From PFJX01 sp040757575 (GTDB taxonomy: Bacteria; Pseudomonadota; Gammaproteobacteria; Burkholderiales; Thiobacillaceae), in NCBI GenBank assembly GCA_040757575.1, contig JBFLXA010000016.1, forward strand, positions 1-64,000: a stretch of 64,000 nt of DNA, given 5' to 3'. A model generated the notes under the pieces. It saw only the letters and a program-made list of their open reading frames with translations. It was not told the DNA's origin and did not search any database. Of the stretch, positions 34,707-43,256 are shown one piece after another. Each line of letters begins with the position of its first letter. The first letter of the stretch is position 1. A program made the position numbers and the translations under genes.

Positions 34707-35867
34707 GTGGCCAGCATCATCCAGCTTCTGCACGCAATGGTGCAGAAAGAAGCGTCCGACCTGTTCATCACCGCCGGGGCCCGTATCAGCCTGAAGATCG
34801 ACGGCCGTGTACGGCCCACCTCCCTGCCTGAGGTGACGCCGGATGAGGCCCGTGCGCTGGCCTACGAATTGATGACGGCGGACCAGATCCAGCGTTTCGA
34901 GGCCACCCGGGAGATGAACTTCGGTTACGGCATTCCGGGCACGGGGCGCTTTCGTTTCAACGTTTTCCAGCAGCGGGGCGCCGTGGCGGTGGTGGTGCGC
35001 CGACTGTCATCCGAAGTGCCGAGCCTGGAGCAACTGAAGATGCCCCGGGTGCTGGAGCGGCTTTCCCTGGAGCGGCGGGGCCTTTTGCTGGTGGTGGGCG
35101 CTACCGGCTCCGGCAAGACCTCCACCATGGCCTCCATGATCGAACACCGGAACAGCCGGGTGGAGGGTCATATCTTGACGGTGGAAGACCCCATCGAATA
35201 CGTGTTCCGACACAAGAAGTCCCTGGTGAACCAGCGGGAAGTTGGCACCGACACCGATTCCTACAACGTGGCCCTGATGAATGCCCTGCGGGAAGCACCG
35301 GACATGATCATGGTGGGGGAAATCCGGGACCGGAACACCATGGAGCAGGTGATCAGCTACGCCAATACCGGCCACTTCTGCCTTTCCACCCTGCACGCCA
35401 TCAACAGTTACCAGGCCCTGGTGCGGGCCATCACCTTCTTCCCCCAGGATGCCCGCCAGTCCGTGCTGTTCGACCTGGCCACCTGCCTGGTGGGCATCGT
35501 CGCCCAGCGGCTGGTGCGTACCAAAACCGGTGAACGGGTGCCGGCGGTTGAGGTGTTCGGAGTCAACTACCATGTGCGGGAGCTGATCCGGGAGGGCAAG
35601 CTGGACGAGATCCGGGAGATCATCGAAAAGGGCCGCTCCGACGACATGCAGAGCTTCGACTACGCCCTGATCCAGCTGGTGCGGGAAGGAAAAATCGATT
35701 TCGAGGAAGCCAGGATCAACTCGGACTCCCCCCGCCAGTTGCACCTGCTGGCGGAGCAGGGGGAGGAGGAACACGGCGGATCAGTCCAGGCCCCGGCGGC
35801 GGACAGCCTGCTGGAAGACGGCCCCCCGGCCCTGGATCTGCCCAGTATCGAGCTGCCCCGGGTGTGA
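34707..35867 (+). CDS. pilU: type IV pilus retraction ATPase, PilT/PilU family
   Basis: 386 aa, GTG start with AGGGAG 5 nt before it. N-terminal PAS-like domain (DLFITAGARISLKIDGRV), Walker A GATGSGKT (~residue 130), Asp box TVEDPIEYVF, Walker B MIMVGEIRDRNTM, and His box GHFCLSTLHAINS. The long acidic C-terminal tail and the NREVGTDT-like and MNALREAPD segments fit PilU better than PilT. PilU is an accessory retraction motor for twitching. pilT is normally adjacent in betaproteobacteria but is not here, so the PilU call is tentative. Confidence 0.88.
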   Translation: MASIIQLLHAMVQKEASDLFITAGARISLKIDGRVRPTSLPEVTPDEARALAYELMTADQIQRFEATREMNFGYGIPGTGRFRFNVFQQRGAVAVVVRRLSSEVPSLEQLKMPRVLERLSLERRGLLLVVGATGSGKTSTMASMIEHRNSRVEGHILTVEDPIEYVFRHKKSLVNQREVGTDTDSYNVALMNALREAPDMIMVGEIRDRNTMEQVISYANTGHFCLSTLHAINSYQALVRAITFFPQDARQSVLFDLATCLVGIVAQRLVRTKTGERVPAVEVFGVNYHVRELIREGKLDEIREIIEKGRSDDMQSFDYALIQLVREGKIDFEEARINSDSPRQLHLLAEQGEEEHGGSVQAPAADSLLEDGPPALDLPSIELPRV

Positions 35868-35897
35868 TGTTTCCAGCGTAGTGGGCGAGGGCCGCAC

Positions 35898-37703
35898 TCA
35901 GTCGTTCGTGCCTGACGGCGTTTCCCGCAACTGCATGCGCCACAGGCCGGCGTAGCGGCCATTCAGGGCCAGCAGGGCGTCGTGGTTGCCCCGCTCTGTG
36001 ATGCGGCCGGCTTCCAGCACCAGGATCTCGTCTGCATCCACCACCGTGGACAGGCGGTGGGCGATCACCAGGGTGGTGCGGTTTTCGGAAATGCGGGCCA
36101 GCTCGTCCTGGATGGCCTTTTCCGTGGAGGAATCCAGGGAGGAGGTGGCTTCGTCGAACACCAGGATGGGCGGGTTCTTCAGCAGGGCCCGGGCAATGGC
36201 CACCCGCTGCTTTTCGCCGCCGGAGAGTTTCAGGCCCCGTTCCCCCACGACGGTGTCGTAGCCGTCCGGCAGGGTGGCGATGAAGGCGTCCAGATGGGCT
36301 GACCGGGCGGCGGCCAATACTTCTTCCCGGCTCGCATCCGGCCGGCCGTAGGCCAGGTTGTGGTACAGGCTGTCGTTGAACAGCACCGTGTCCTGGGGAA
36401 CCATGCCGATGGCGCTGCGCAGGGAGGCCTGGGTGACTTGGCGGATGTCCTGGCCGTCCACCAGGATGCGGCCGCCTGTCACGTCGTAGAAGCGGAACAA
36501 CAGCCGGGATAGGGTGGATTTTCCGGCGCCGCTGGAACCCACCACCGCCACCTTCCGGCCGGCGGGGATGGTGAAGTCGATGCCGTGCAGGATGGGGCGG
36601 CGGCTGTCGTAGGCGAACTGTACCCCCTCGAAGCGCACTTCCCCCTGGCGGACCTGGAGGGGCCGGGCGTCCGGCGCATCCACAATCTCCGGCGTGCGGT
36701 GCAGGATGTTGAACAGCTTTTCCATGTCCGTCAGGGCATTGCGGATTTCCCGGTACACCGTGCCCAGGAAGTTCAGGGGAATGAAGAGCTGGAGCAGATA
36801 GGCGTTCACCAACACCAGGTCGCCGATGGTCATGGTCTTGTTCGCCACCCCCTGGGTGGCCAGGCCCATCATGGTGGTGACGCCGCAGGCGATGATGAAG
36901 GCCTGGCCACCATTCAGCCAGGCCAGGGAAATCTCCGACTGGACCGCGGCATCCTCGGCGGCCTTGAGGTCGTTTTTCAGGCGATTGGCTTCGTAGGTTT
37001 CGTTGTTGAAGTACTTCACCGTCTCGTAGTTGAGCAGGCTGTCCACGGCCCGGGCCTGGGCCAGGGCGTCGGTCTCGTTCATGGCCCGGCGGTATTTCAG
37101 GCGCCAGTTGGTCACTGTCACCGTGAAAAAGATGTACACGAACAGGGTCATCAGGGTGATGCCGCCAAACCAGGGGTCGTACTTGGCGAACAACACCCCG
37201 GCCACCAGCAGGATTTCCAGAAGGGTGGGGGCGATGTTGAACAGGGAGAAATTGATCAGGAAGCGGATGGAGCGCCCACCCCGGTCGATTTCCGCTGCCA
37301 CGCCGCCGGTGCGCCGTTCCAGGTGGAAGCGCAGGGACTGGGCGTGGAGCTTCTGGAACACATCGTGGATCACGCCCCGCATGGCCCGCTGCAGCACCCG
37401 GGCGAACAGGCCGTCCCGGATCTCGGTGAAGGCGGTATTGCCGAAACGCAGGAGGCCGTAGAGCACCACCAGGAAGATGGGCAGGATCAGGGCCGTATCC
37501 GGATGTTGCAGACCGTCGACGATGTCCTTCAGGACCAGAGGCACGGACACGTTGGCCAGCTTGGCGCCGATCAGCAGGGCAAAGGCGGCCATGACCCGCC
37601 CCTTGTACTGCCAGACATAAGGGAACAGGGCCAGGGCGGCGCGCCACTGGCTCAGGGTGATGCGGGGCGCCATGGTGTCGGCGCTGACGCGGTCGTGGGC
37701 CAT
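35898..37703 (-). CDS. Atm1/HMT1-type ABC exporter (fused permease and ATPase)
   Basis: 601 aa half-transporter acting as a homodimer. Six TM helices (~35-320) with the Atm1 hallmarks FHLERRTGGVAAEIDRGG, NYETVKYFNNE and YREIRNALTDMEKLF. The ATPase domain has Walker A GSSGAGKST, Q-loop MVPQDTVLFNDSL, signature LSGGEKQRVAIARAL, Walker B ILVFDEATSSLD and the H-loop IAHRLST. Atm1 proteins export glutathione persulfide or related thiols in mitochondria and bacteria. It lies 46 nt after the second YeeE-like gene on the same strand and is probably in that operon, suggesting a role in persulfide or thiol handling (inference). Confidence 0.9.
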   Translation of the reverse strand: MAHDRVSADTMAPRITLSQWRAALALFPYVWQYKGRVMAAFALLIGAKLANVSVPLVLKDIVDGLQHPDTALILPIFLVVLYGLLRFGNTAFTEIRDGLFARVLQRAMRGVIHDVFQKLHAQSLRFHLERRTGGVAAEIDRGGRSIRFLINFSLFNIAPTLLEILLVAGVLFAKYDPWFGGITLMTLFVYIFFTVTVTNWRLKYRRAMNETDALAQARAVDSLLNYETVKYFNNETYEANRLKNDLKAAEDAAVQSEISLAWLNGGQAFIIACGVTTMMGLATQGVANKTMTIGDLVLVNAYLLQLFIPLNFLGTVYREIRNALTDMEKLFNILHRTPEIVDAPDARPLQVRQGEVRFEGVQFAYDSRRPILHGIDFTIPAGRKVAVVGSSGAGKSTLSRLLFRFYDVTGGRILVDGQDIRQVTQASLRSAIGMVPQDTVLFNDSLYHNLAYGRPDASREEVLAAARSAHLDAFIATLPDGYDTVVGERGLKLSGGEKQRVAIARALLKNPPILVFDEATSSLDSSTEKAIQDELARISENRTTLVIAHRLSTVVDADEILVLEAGRITERGNHDALLALNGRYAGLWRMQLRETPSGTND

Positions 37704-37749
37704 GGGGCTCAGTCAGCCTGGATAGGTAGCTCTGGCAGACGGGGCGGGG

Positions 37750-38169
37750 TCAATGGGGGAGATGCTGCTTCAGGGCGCCATACAGCCAGGTGCCGTGCAG
37801 CGCCCCGGCCAAAACGATGAGGGCCCCCACCGAGCCGGTACCCACCAGGGCGAACACCGGGCCGGGGCACAGGCCGATTAGGCCCCAGCCGAAGCCGAAG
37901 ATCAGGCCGCCGATGATATAGCTCTTGCGGCCCGGCTCCTTCTCGGGGATCTGGATATCCTGGCCGTCCAGGGAGCGCTTGGCGGACAGGCGCTTGATGA
38001 TCTGGATGCTCAGGGTGCCCGTGAAGATGGCGGAGAACAGGATGCCGAACATGTGGAAGCTCTGGAAATGGAACATCTCCTGGATGCGATACCAGGAGGC
38101 GGCCTCGGATTTGATCAGCACGAAGCCAAACACGATGCCGACCAGGAGATAGGGCAGGTAGCGGAGCAT
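37750..38169 (-). CDS. YeeE/YedE half transporter, second gene (DUF6691-like)
   Basis: 139 aa from the ATG at 38169 (MLRYLPYLLVG); a GTG at 38181 overlapping the previous stop is the alternative start. About four hydrophobic segments with the family motif GLIGLCPGPVFALVG and a central Cys. Together with the preceding gene it makes up one YeeE/YedE-like unit. YeeE of Bacillota imports thiosulfate through conserved cysteines; related pairs in sulfur oxidisers are usually placed with sulfur genes. Substrate not proven. Confidence 0.85.
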   Translation of the reverse strand: MLRYLPYLLVGIVFGFVLIKSEAASWYRIQEMFHFQSFHMFGILFSAIFTGTLSIQIIKRLSAKRSLDGQDIQIPEKEPGRKSYIIGGLIFGFGWGLIGLCPGPVFALVGTGSVGALIVLAGALHGTWLYGALKQHLPH

Positions 38170-38177
38170 GGGGTGTC

Positions 38178-38732
38178 TCACATCAGCATGTGGGGAACCA
38201 GGAACCAGGAGGCGGCGAGGCCGCCGCCGAAGATGCCCAGGACGGCAAACAGGGAAGGCAGTTGCATGGTGGACAGGCCGGTGATGGCATGGCCCGAGGT
38301 GCAGCCGCCGGCATAACGGGTGCCGAAGCCCACCAGTACGCCGCAGGCGAACAGGTAGGTGAAGTTACGCACGCTGGTGTGGAACAGTTCTTCCGGCACC
38401 AGGTTCAGGCCGGGCTGGGTGAAGCCCCACTGCATCAGCATGTCCTGGGCCGCCTGGGACAGCTTGATGGGTTCCGGATTGGCGAAGACGACCCCCGCCA
38501 GATAGCCCCCCAGGGCTGTGCCGATGACGAACACCAGGCTCCAGGTGTGTTCCTTCCAGTTGTAGCGGAAGAAGTCCACATCCACCGTCTGGGGCTGGGA
38601 AATGGCGCATAGATGGCGCAGGTTGTTGGAAATGCCGAAGGACCGGTTGCCGATAAACAGCATGAGCGGCACCATCAGGCCGATGATGGGCCCGGCGACA
38701 TACCAGGGCCAAGGTTGAGTAAGCCAGTCCAT
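38178..38732 (-). CDS. YeeE/YedE half transporter, first gene
   Basis: 184 aa, five hydrophobic segments, MDWLTQPWPWYVAGPIIGL start. Contains the characteristic GCTSGHAITGLS (the conserved Cys of the transport path) near residue 150 and GRNRSFGISNN-like IGNRSFGISNNLRHL near 27. It is the first gene of a three-gene operon (two YeeE halves, then Atm1-type exporter). A strong GGAGGGGG-type ribosome-binding site precedes the ATG, and a promoter with an operator-like palindrome lies just upstream. Confidence 0.88.
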   Translation of the reverse strand: MDWLTQPWPWYVAGPIIGLMVPLMLFIGNRSFGISNNLRHLCAISQPQTVDVDFFRYNWKEHTWSLVFVIGTALGGYLAGVVFANPEPIKLSQAAQDMLMQWGFTQPGLNLVPEELFHTSVRNFTYLFACGVLVGFGTRYAGGCTSGHAITGLSTMQLPSLFAVLGIFGGGLAASWFLVPHMLM

Positions 38733-38761
38733 TTTCCCCCTCCGGAAAATTGTGGGGCGCG

Positions 38762-38782
38762 ATTATATAAGCAAATGCTTAT
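38762..38782 (-). promoter_or_regulatory. promoter and palindromic operator of the YeeE/Atm1 operon
   Basis: Reading the minus strand, TATAAT (38767-38762) is a perfect -10. Overlapping it is the palindrome ATAAGCA-2nt-TGCTTAT (38767-38782), which would lie between -35 and -10. AT-rich inverted repeats of this size are typical of ArsR-family repressors, including the sulfide/persulfide sensors BigR and SqrR; this link is inferred. No regulator gene is adjacent. Confidence 0.6.
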
Positions 38783-38818
38783 TGATGCTTGGCGCCCCCA
38801 CCCGCCAATAGTAACGGC

Positions 38819-39502
38819 TTAGGGGGTTCGGCGACCCTGGCCCTGGACCAGATCGATGCGCCGCTGGATCTGCGCCACGGCCGGGGCGTCACCGGCCGCC
38901 TGGGCACGCTGACGGCTCACTTCCAGCCAGGTCAGCAGGGGGCGCTTCCAGCCCCGTTCCGAAGCGGTATCCACGGCCATGGCCAAAGTGGCGGGATTTG
39001 CCCGGCCCTGTTTGACCAGCACGCCGGCGGCGATGAGCCTGCCCAGGGGGTCTTCGATGTCCTGGGCCGCCCGGTTGGCCGCAGCCTCATCCTTGCTGGC
39101 CGCCAGGCCGGCATAGCGGGGGGGGAGGGCTTTCGTGTCCATCCCCTGCCAGTCGCCGGTGATGAACCGGGCATAGGCCTGATCGGCTGGCGCAGCATCC
39201 GGGGCCAGGGGGACGAAGGGTGTGCAGGGGCTGAAATCCAGGGCAGCCACCCGGGTGCCGCAGGCGGCCAGTTCCAGTCTGGCAAGCAAATCCAGGCGCC
39301 CGGTAAGGGAAAGCTCCGCCCGGCTCTTTTCCAGGGCCAGCTCCGCAGCCCGGGAGTCCCCTTCCAGCCAGCGGGCCTGGTAATGCTCCAGCAGGCTGAC
39401 GGTGTTCATCTTCCAGTCCGGCGGCGGTGGGGCGCTGGAGCACCCCGCCAGCAGGGCCACCAGCAGTACCCCGGCACCGTGCAGCGTGTGGCGTGTCTTC
39501 AT
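38819..39502 (-). CDS. lipoprotein of an Mla-like operon, function unknown
   Basis: 227 aa from the ATG at 39502, overlapping the mlaD-like stop. Lipoprotein signal MKTRHTLHGAGVLLVALLAGC with lipobox LLAGC, then a Pro-rich spacer and an Ala-rich, probably helical (TPR-like) body. Two more cysteines (ACGTR, SPCTPF) are present. It is the last gene of the MlaE / dead ATPase / MlaD set and is probably the outer-membrane or periplasmic partner, but I do not recognise the family. Confidence 0.8.
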   Translation of the reverse strand: MKTRHTLHGAGVLLVALLAGCSSAPPPPDWKMNTVSLLEHYQARWLEGDSRAAELALEKSRAELSLTGRLDLLARLELAACGTRVAALDFSPCTPFVPLAPDAAPADQAYARFITGDWQGMDTKALPPRYAGLAASKDEAAANRAAQDIEDPLGRLIAAGVLVKQGRANPATLAMAVDTASERGWKRPLLTWLEVSRQRAQAAGDAPAVAQIQRRIDLVQGQGRRTP

Positions 39503-40497
39503 GGCGTCTTGATCTCCACGTCCCGGGCAAAGGGCCATTTCTTGTTGATCTCGTTGATTAGATGGTTGACCTTGCGCACGCTGTCGTCGATTTCCACCCG
39601 CAACTGGCCCATGTCGGCGGTGGCATCCTTGACGTTGCCGGTGATGACGGCCACGTCGGCGCTGGCGGTCTGGGCCGAGGCCAGGATGGCGTCGGCCTTT
39701 TTCAGGCTTTCCCGCACCTCGGTGAGCATCCGGTTGACCTGGACCACCGACTGGCGGGTATGGTCCAGGACACCGTCCGGGCCGAAAACCTGAGTGTCGG
39801 TCTTGGCCAGCATGCCATCCACCTTCAGGGAAATGCCGTTCACATTGCCCAGCAGGGCATTGGCCTGGGTGATGATGCGGCTGACTTCGGCGGCCTTTTC
39901 GGGGCTGCCCATCACCCCCTCCAGCACGCCGTATTCCCCCGCCATGCGGCCGGTCAGTGTTTCCACGTGGCCCAGGGTGCGGTTGACCGGGGCCTGTTCT
40001 GCCGTCATGGCGGCCACGTGGTCCAGGATGTCCTGGAGCCGCTGCTTGAGCAGGCCGATGTCCATGGGGTCGTCCCCGCCATAAAGAATATGCCGGGAGC
40101 CGGGCTGGATGGGGGCTTCGGCCAGGTCTGCCGTATAGGCCTTGATCTTCGCCCCCCCCAACAGGCTTTTTTCCAGCACGAACTGGCTGTTGTGCCGCAG
40201 CCATTTGGCTTCCTTCCTGGGAATTGCCAGTTCGATCAGCACCTCGGCGTTGTCGGTCAGGTCGATCTTGCTGACCTTGCCGATGGGAAAGCCGGAAAAA
40301 CTTACGGGCATGCCCACGCTCACGCCTTCCGCATTCCCGGCCGTGAGCTCCAAAGTGATGGAGGGCTCGAAGACGCCCCGGGCATGCAGTTCATAGGTCA
40401 CCAGACCCACCACCAGTAGAAAGGTGGAGACCAGCAGGAGCCCGACCTTGAACTCCAGGTTCTTGATCAGCGGGGCGCGTATAGGGGCTCGTTCCAT
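39499..40497 (-). CDS. MlaD/MCE domain protein
   Basis: 332 aa from the ATG at 40497 (MERAPIRAP); in-frame ATG 21 nt upstream is an alternative. One N-terminal TM (~15-37) anchors it in the inner membrane; an MCE domain follows (~45-130: SITLELTAGNAEGVSVGMPVSFSGFPIGKV). Then comes a long, mostly helical region with coiled-coil character (~160-310). MCE proteins carry phospholipid or sterol-like lipids through the periplasm. Its start lies within the end of the truncated ATPase gene. Confidence 0.88.
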   Translation of the reverse strand: MERAPIRAPLIKNLEFKVGLLLVSTFLLVVGLVTYELHARGVFEPSITLELTAGNAEGVSVGMPVSFSGFPIGKVSKIDLTDNAEVLIELAIPRKEAKWLRHNSQFVLEKSLLGGAKIKAYTADLAEAPIQPGSRHILYGGDDPMDIGLLKQRLQDILDHVAAMTAEQAPVNRTLGHVETLTGRMAGEYGVLEGVMGSPEKAAEVSRIITQANALLGNVNGISLKVDGMLAKTDTQVFGPDGVLDHTRQSVVQVNRMLTEVRESLKKADAILASAQTASADVAVITGNVKDATADMGQLRVEIDDSVRKVNHLINEINKKWPFARDVEIKTP

Positions 40498-40907
40498 GTG
40501 TAATCCAGAAGCCAGCATTCTTGCAGGTGGGGCTCCATGCGCTGGAGCAGGGCGTCCACGAAGGGAGGATAGCGGGTATCGGGCAAAAGCAAAGCCGGGC
40601 GGTCCACCAGGATGAGGGGGGGCTGGCCCACCAGGGCCCGCAGGAGCTTGACTACAAAACGTTCCTCATGGGTCAGGGCCGGGTCCCGTTTGTAGGCGCA
40701 CTCCGAGTGGCCAGCCTCCAGCAGAAGGTTCCAGGCCACGTCCATGGCGTCCCGGTAGGTCAGGTTGCGGGTGTACTGGGGCACCACGGCAATATTCTCG
40801 ATGGCGGTCAGATTGGCGCGCAGGGGCATGTCTGCCGAGATCACAGCAGCCAGGGGCTGTTCCGCCAGGCAGGCCCGGCGGGCGGCGTCATCCGCCAGCC
40901 ATTTCAC
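40467..40907 (-). CDS. truncated, catalytically dead ABC ATPase (MlaF-like)
   Basis: 146 aa starting with GTG in an ATGTGA overlap with the permease stop. The sequence aligns to the second half of an ABC ATPase: MPLRANLTAIENIAVVPQYTRN (family-like D/Q-loop entry), signature position LTHEER instead of LSGGQ, and LLRALVGQPPLILVDRP where Walker B would read LILLDEP. Walker A is absent, and the catalytic Glu is Arg. The frame is intact and overlapping neighbours are kept in register, so it may be a maintained scaffold rather than a decaying gene. Normal MlaF is ~270 aa. Confidence 0.72.
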   Translation of the reverse strand: MKWLADDAARRACLAEQPLAAVISADMPLRANLTAIENIAVVPQYTRNLTYRDAMDVAWNLLLEAGHSECAYKRDPALTHEERFVVKLLRALVGQPPLILVDRPALLLPDTRYPPFVDALLQRMEPHLQECWLLDYTWNEPLYAPR

Positions 40908-41698
40908 ATGTACTTGAGGGCTAATGAGGCCACCTCGATGAACATGAGCACAAAAAACAGCCGCACCATGCCCCGCAACACGGAGATGGGGGCCATGAAC
41001 AGCATGCGGGGGGTGGCCAGCCCTTCCGCCACGGGAATGACCGTGACAGCCAGGCCGAAGGCCACGCATTTCACCCACAGGCCTATGATGATGCCCAGGT
41101 CGAAGACTTGACCCATCACCCGGGTGAAATCAGGCAGGCTCCAGAGTTGGAAGCCATAGAGGGCAATATAAGCCAGCACCAGGGCCAGAACACTGTTGAT
41201 GGCCGTCAGGGCCAGCAGGGAGACCACACCGCCGATGACCCGGGGCATGAATTCCATGCGCAGGGTGTCAACGCCGGCCGCCTCCAGGGCGTCAATTTCA
41301 TTGTGGATGCGCATGAGGGCCACTTCGGTGTTGATGGCGGAACTGGACCGCAGTGCAATGAACAGGGCGGTGACCAGGGGCAGGATTTCCGGCACCAGGA
41401 CCCGCATGCTCATTTCCAGGGCGTATTCCGAAAGGCCGTACTCCCGGGCGGTGGATACCACGATCTGGATTACTACATAGGACAGCAGGCCCGCGAAAAG
41501 GCTGAAAGGCAGCAGGATCTGCCAGGCCGTGAAGTAGATCTGCTTCATCACCACCATGCGGGTGGCGCTGTTGTAGACGGAGGGCGTGAGGGCAGCCGCC
41601 AGGGCCTTGCCGGCGAAGCTGAAGATGGCGCGCCAGGTACGCCAGAGGTCGAGGGCGCCCTTGCCACGTCGGATAAGGAAATCACTTAACCCGCTCAT
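40904..41698 (-). CDS. MlaE-type lipid ABC permease
   Basis: 264 aa from the ATG at 41698 (MSGLSDFL); an ATG at 41722 is the alternative. MlaE/YrbE family with about five TM helices and the conserved segments MKQIYFTAWQILLPFSL, ALRSSSAINTEVALMRIHNEIDALEAAGVDT (the cytoplasmic EQ-like loop that contacts the ATPase) and the PRVIGGVVSLLALT helix. First gene of the operon, divergent from the SH3 gene. The loop for ATPase contact is retained although the adjacent ATPase is dead. Confidence 0.9.
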   Translation of the reverse strand: MSGLSDFLIRRGKGALDLWRTWRAIFSFAGKALAAALTPSVYNSATRMVVMKQIYFTAWQILLPFSLFAGLLSYVVIQIVVSTAREYGLSEYALEMSMRVLVPEILPLVTALFIALRSSSAINTEVALMRIHNEIDALEAAGVDTLRMEFMPRVIGGVVSLLALTAINSVLALVLAYIALYGFQLWSLPDFTRVMGQVFDLGIIIGLWVKCVAFGLAVTVIPVAEGLATPRMLFMAPISVLRGMVRLFFVLMFIEVASLALKYM

Positions 41699-41750
41699 GG
41701 GCGGCATCATAGCAACGCCCATGTATCATTGACCTACCTTGGAGAGAGAC

Positions 41751-42299
41751 ATGCGCATGAAATTAACAAGGGTGACATTTCTGTCCGGGCTGATGGCTCT
41801 GCTGGCCTGGCCAGCCTGGTCTGCGCCGGGGACCATGATCCGGGACGAGCGATTGCTTGCTGCGCCTTCGGCTACGGCTGCTGTGCTGCTGGCCGTCAGC
41901 AAGGGCAGCAAGGTGGAAGTCCTGGCCCGCCAGGGGGGCTGGACCCAGGTCCGTGCCGGAAACCGAACGGGATGGGTGCGCATCCTGTCCGTGCGCACCG
42001 CTGTGACCACGACGGGGGTGGGAGATGTCGCCGCATTGGCCACCAAGCGGGATGGTGCTCAGGTGGTGGCCGTAGCCGGCCTGAGGGGGCTCACCGAAGA
42101 AGAACTCCAGGTGGCGAAATTCAATGCACGGGAACTGGAACGGATGGAACTGTACCGGGTGGATCAGCAGGAAGCCCTACAGTTTGCCCGAGCAGCCAGT
42201 CTGGCAAGCCGCAAACTCTCCTATCTCCCCGCTCCCCAGGCAGCGTCAACTGAAGGCGGGGGCGCCGGCGAGGGCTTCAGCTGGGGGGGCGGACAATGA
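41751..42299 (+). CDS. exported SH3-domain protein
   Basis: 182 aa, ATG at 41751 with GGAG six nt upstream. Sec signal (MKLTRVTFLSGLMALLAWPAWSA), bacterial SH3 domain (~25-85: LLAAPSATAAVLLAVSKGSKVEVLA, GWTQVRAGNRTGWVRI), then a helical tail ending Gly-rich. SH3b domains often bind peptidoglycan. The stop overlaps the start of the M48 protease (ATGA), so the two are translationally coupled and probably act together in the periplasm. Confidence 0.85.
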   Translation: MRMKLTRVTFLSGLMALLAWPAWSAPGTMIRDERLLAAPSATAAVLLAVSKGSKVEVLARQGGWTQVRAGNRTGWVRILSVRTAVTTTGVGDVAALATKRDGAQVVAVAGLRGLTEEELQVAKFNARELERMELYRVDQQEALQFARAASLASRKLSYLPAPQAASTEGGGAGEGFSWGGGQ

Positions 42300-43252
42300 A
42301 ACGCATCCTGACCACCAGCCTGGCCCTGCTGTTCCTGTTGGGCGTGTCCGGTATCCAGGCGGGAAGCTTCGAAGATGCCCTCAAAGATGCCTTGAAGGAA
42401 AAGCTGCTCGGCAGGGAAACTCCCCAGAACCTGGCAACCCCGCCCCAGCAGCCAGCCAGGCCCCAGGCGTCCCAGGCACCGCAGGTGCCCCAGCAACCCG
42501 CTGCTTCCCAGCCCCGTCCCCAAGACCAGTTGCTTCAGTCCCTGCTCAAAGGCAAGACCTCGAAGGAGGAGGAAGTTCGTATCGGCCAGCAGATCGCCGG
42601 TAACCTGCTGGGAGCCGTACCCCTGGTACGGGACGATGCCCTGCAACGCTACGTCAACCAGGTAGGCCGCTGGATCAGTCTGCAAAGCGAACGTCCGGGG
42701 CTGCCCTGGCGTTTTGGGGTCATCGAAAGCGAGGACATCAACGCCTTCGCCGCCCCCGGGGGCTACATTTTCATTACCAAGGGGCTGTACCGGCGTTTGA
42801 ACAACGAGGCCGAACTGGCTGGCGTACTGGCCCATGAAGTGGGCCACGTGATCCGCAAGCATCACCTGAAACTGCTGCAGCAAAGCCAGACCATCGCGGC
42901 TCTGGGGGGCATGCTGGGGCGCAAGCTGAAGGACGAGAACCAGACCCTCCAGACGGTCATCGGAAATGGCGCCGAAGTGGTGGCCCGGAGCCTGGACAAG
43001 GATGCGGAATACGAGGCGGACCGGATCGGCCTGGTACTGGCGGCCCGGGCCGGCTACGACGCCTACGCCCTGCCGGCGGTCCTGGCCGAGATTGGCCATG
43101 TGGCCAAGGGCGACCCCCGGGTTTCCCTGCTGTTCAAGACCCATCCCCATCCCGAAGAGCGCCTCGGCCGCCTGGCGGAGGCCGTGGGAAGCCATCTTGA
43201 TGGCCTGCCCGAGGGCCAGTCTGTGGCGGGCCGTTTCTATCGTCTGAGATAA
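42296..43252 (+). CDS. M48 family periplasmic metalloprotease
   Basis: 318 aa, signal MKRILTTSLALLFLLGVSGIQ, a Pro/Gln-rich linker (~45-80), then an M48 domain with the zinc motif HEVGH (residues ~185-189) in ELAGVLAHEVGHVIRKHHLK and the third ligand Glu in DKDAEYEADRIGLVLAARAGYD. No TPR repeats follow, so it is closer to YcaL/LoiP than to BepA. It degrades or quality-controls misfolded outer-membrane proteins in related systems. It lies 4 nt before the CHASE2 cyclase gene. Confidence 0.9.
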   Translation: MKRILTTSLALLFLLGVSGIQAGSFEDALKDALKEKLLGRETPQNLATPPQQPARPQASQAPQVPQQPAASQPRPQDQLLQSLLKGKTSKEEEVRIGQQIAGNLLGAVPLVRDDALQRYVNQVGRWISLQSERPGLPWRFGVIESEDINAFAAPGGYIFITKGLYRRLNNEAELAGVLAHEVGHVIRKHHLKLLQQSQTIAALGGMLGRKLKDENQTLQTVIGNGAEVVARSLDKDAEYEADRIGLVLAARAGYDAYALPAVLAEIGHVAKGDPRVSLLFKTHPHPEERLGRLAEAVGSHLDGLPEGQSVAGRFYRLR

Positions 43253-43256
43253 GCCT

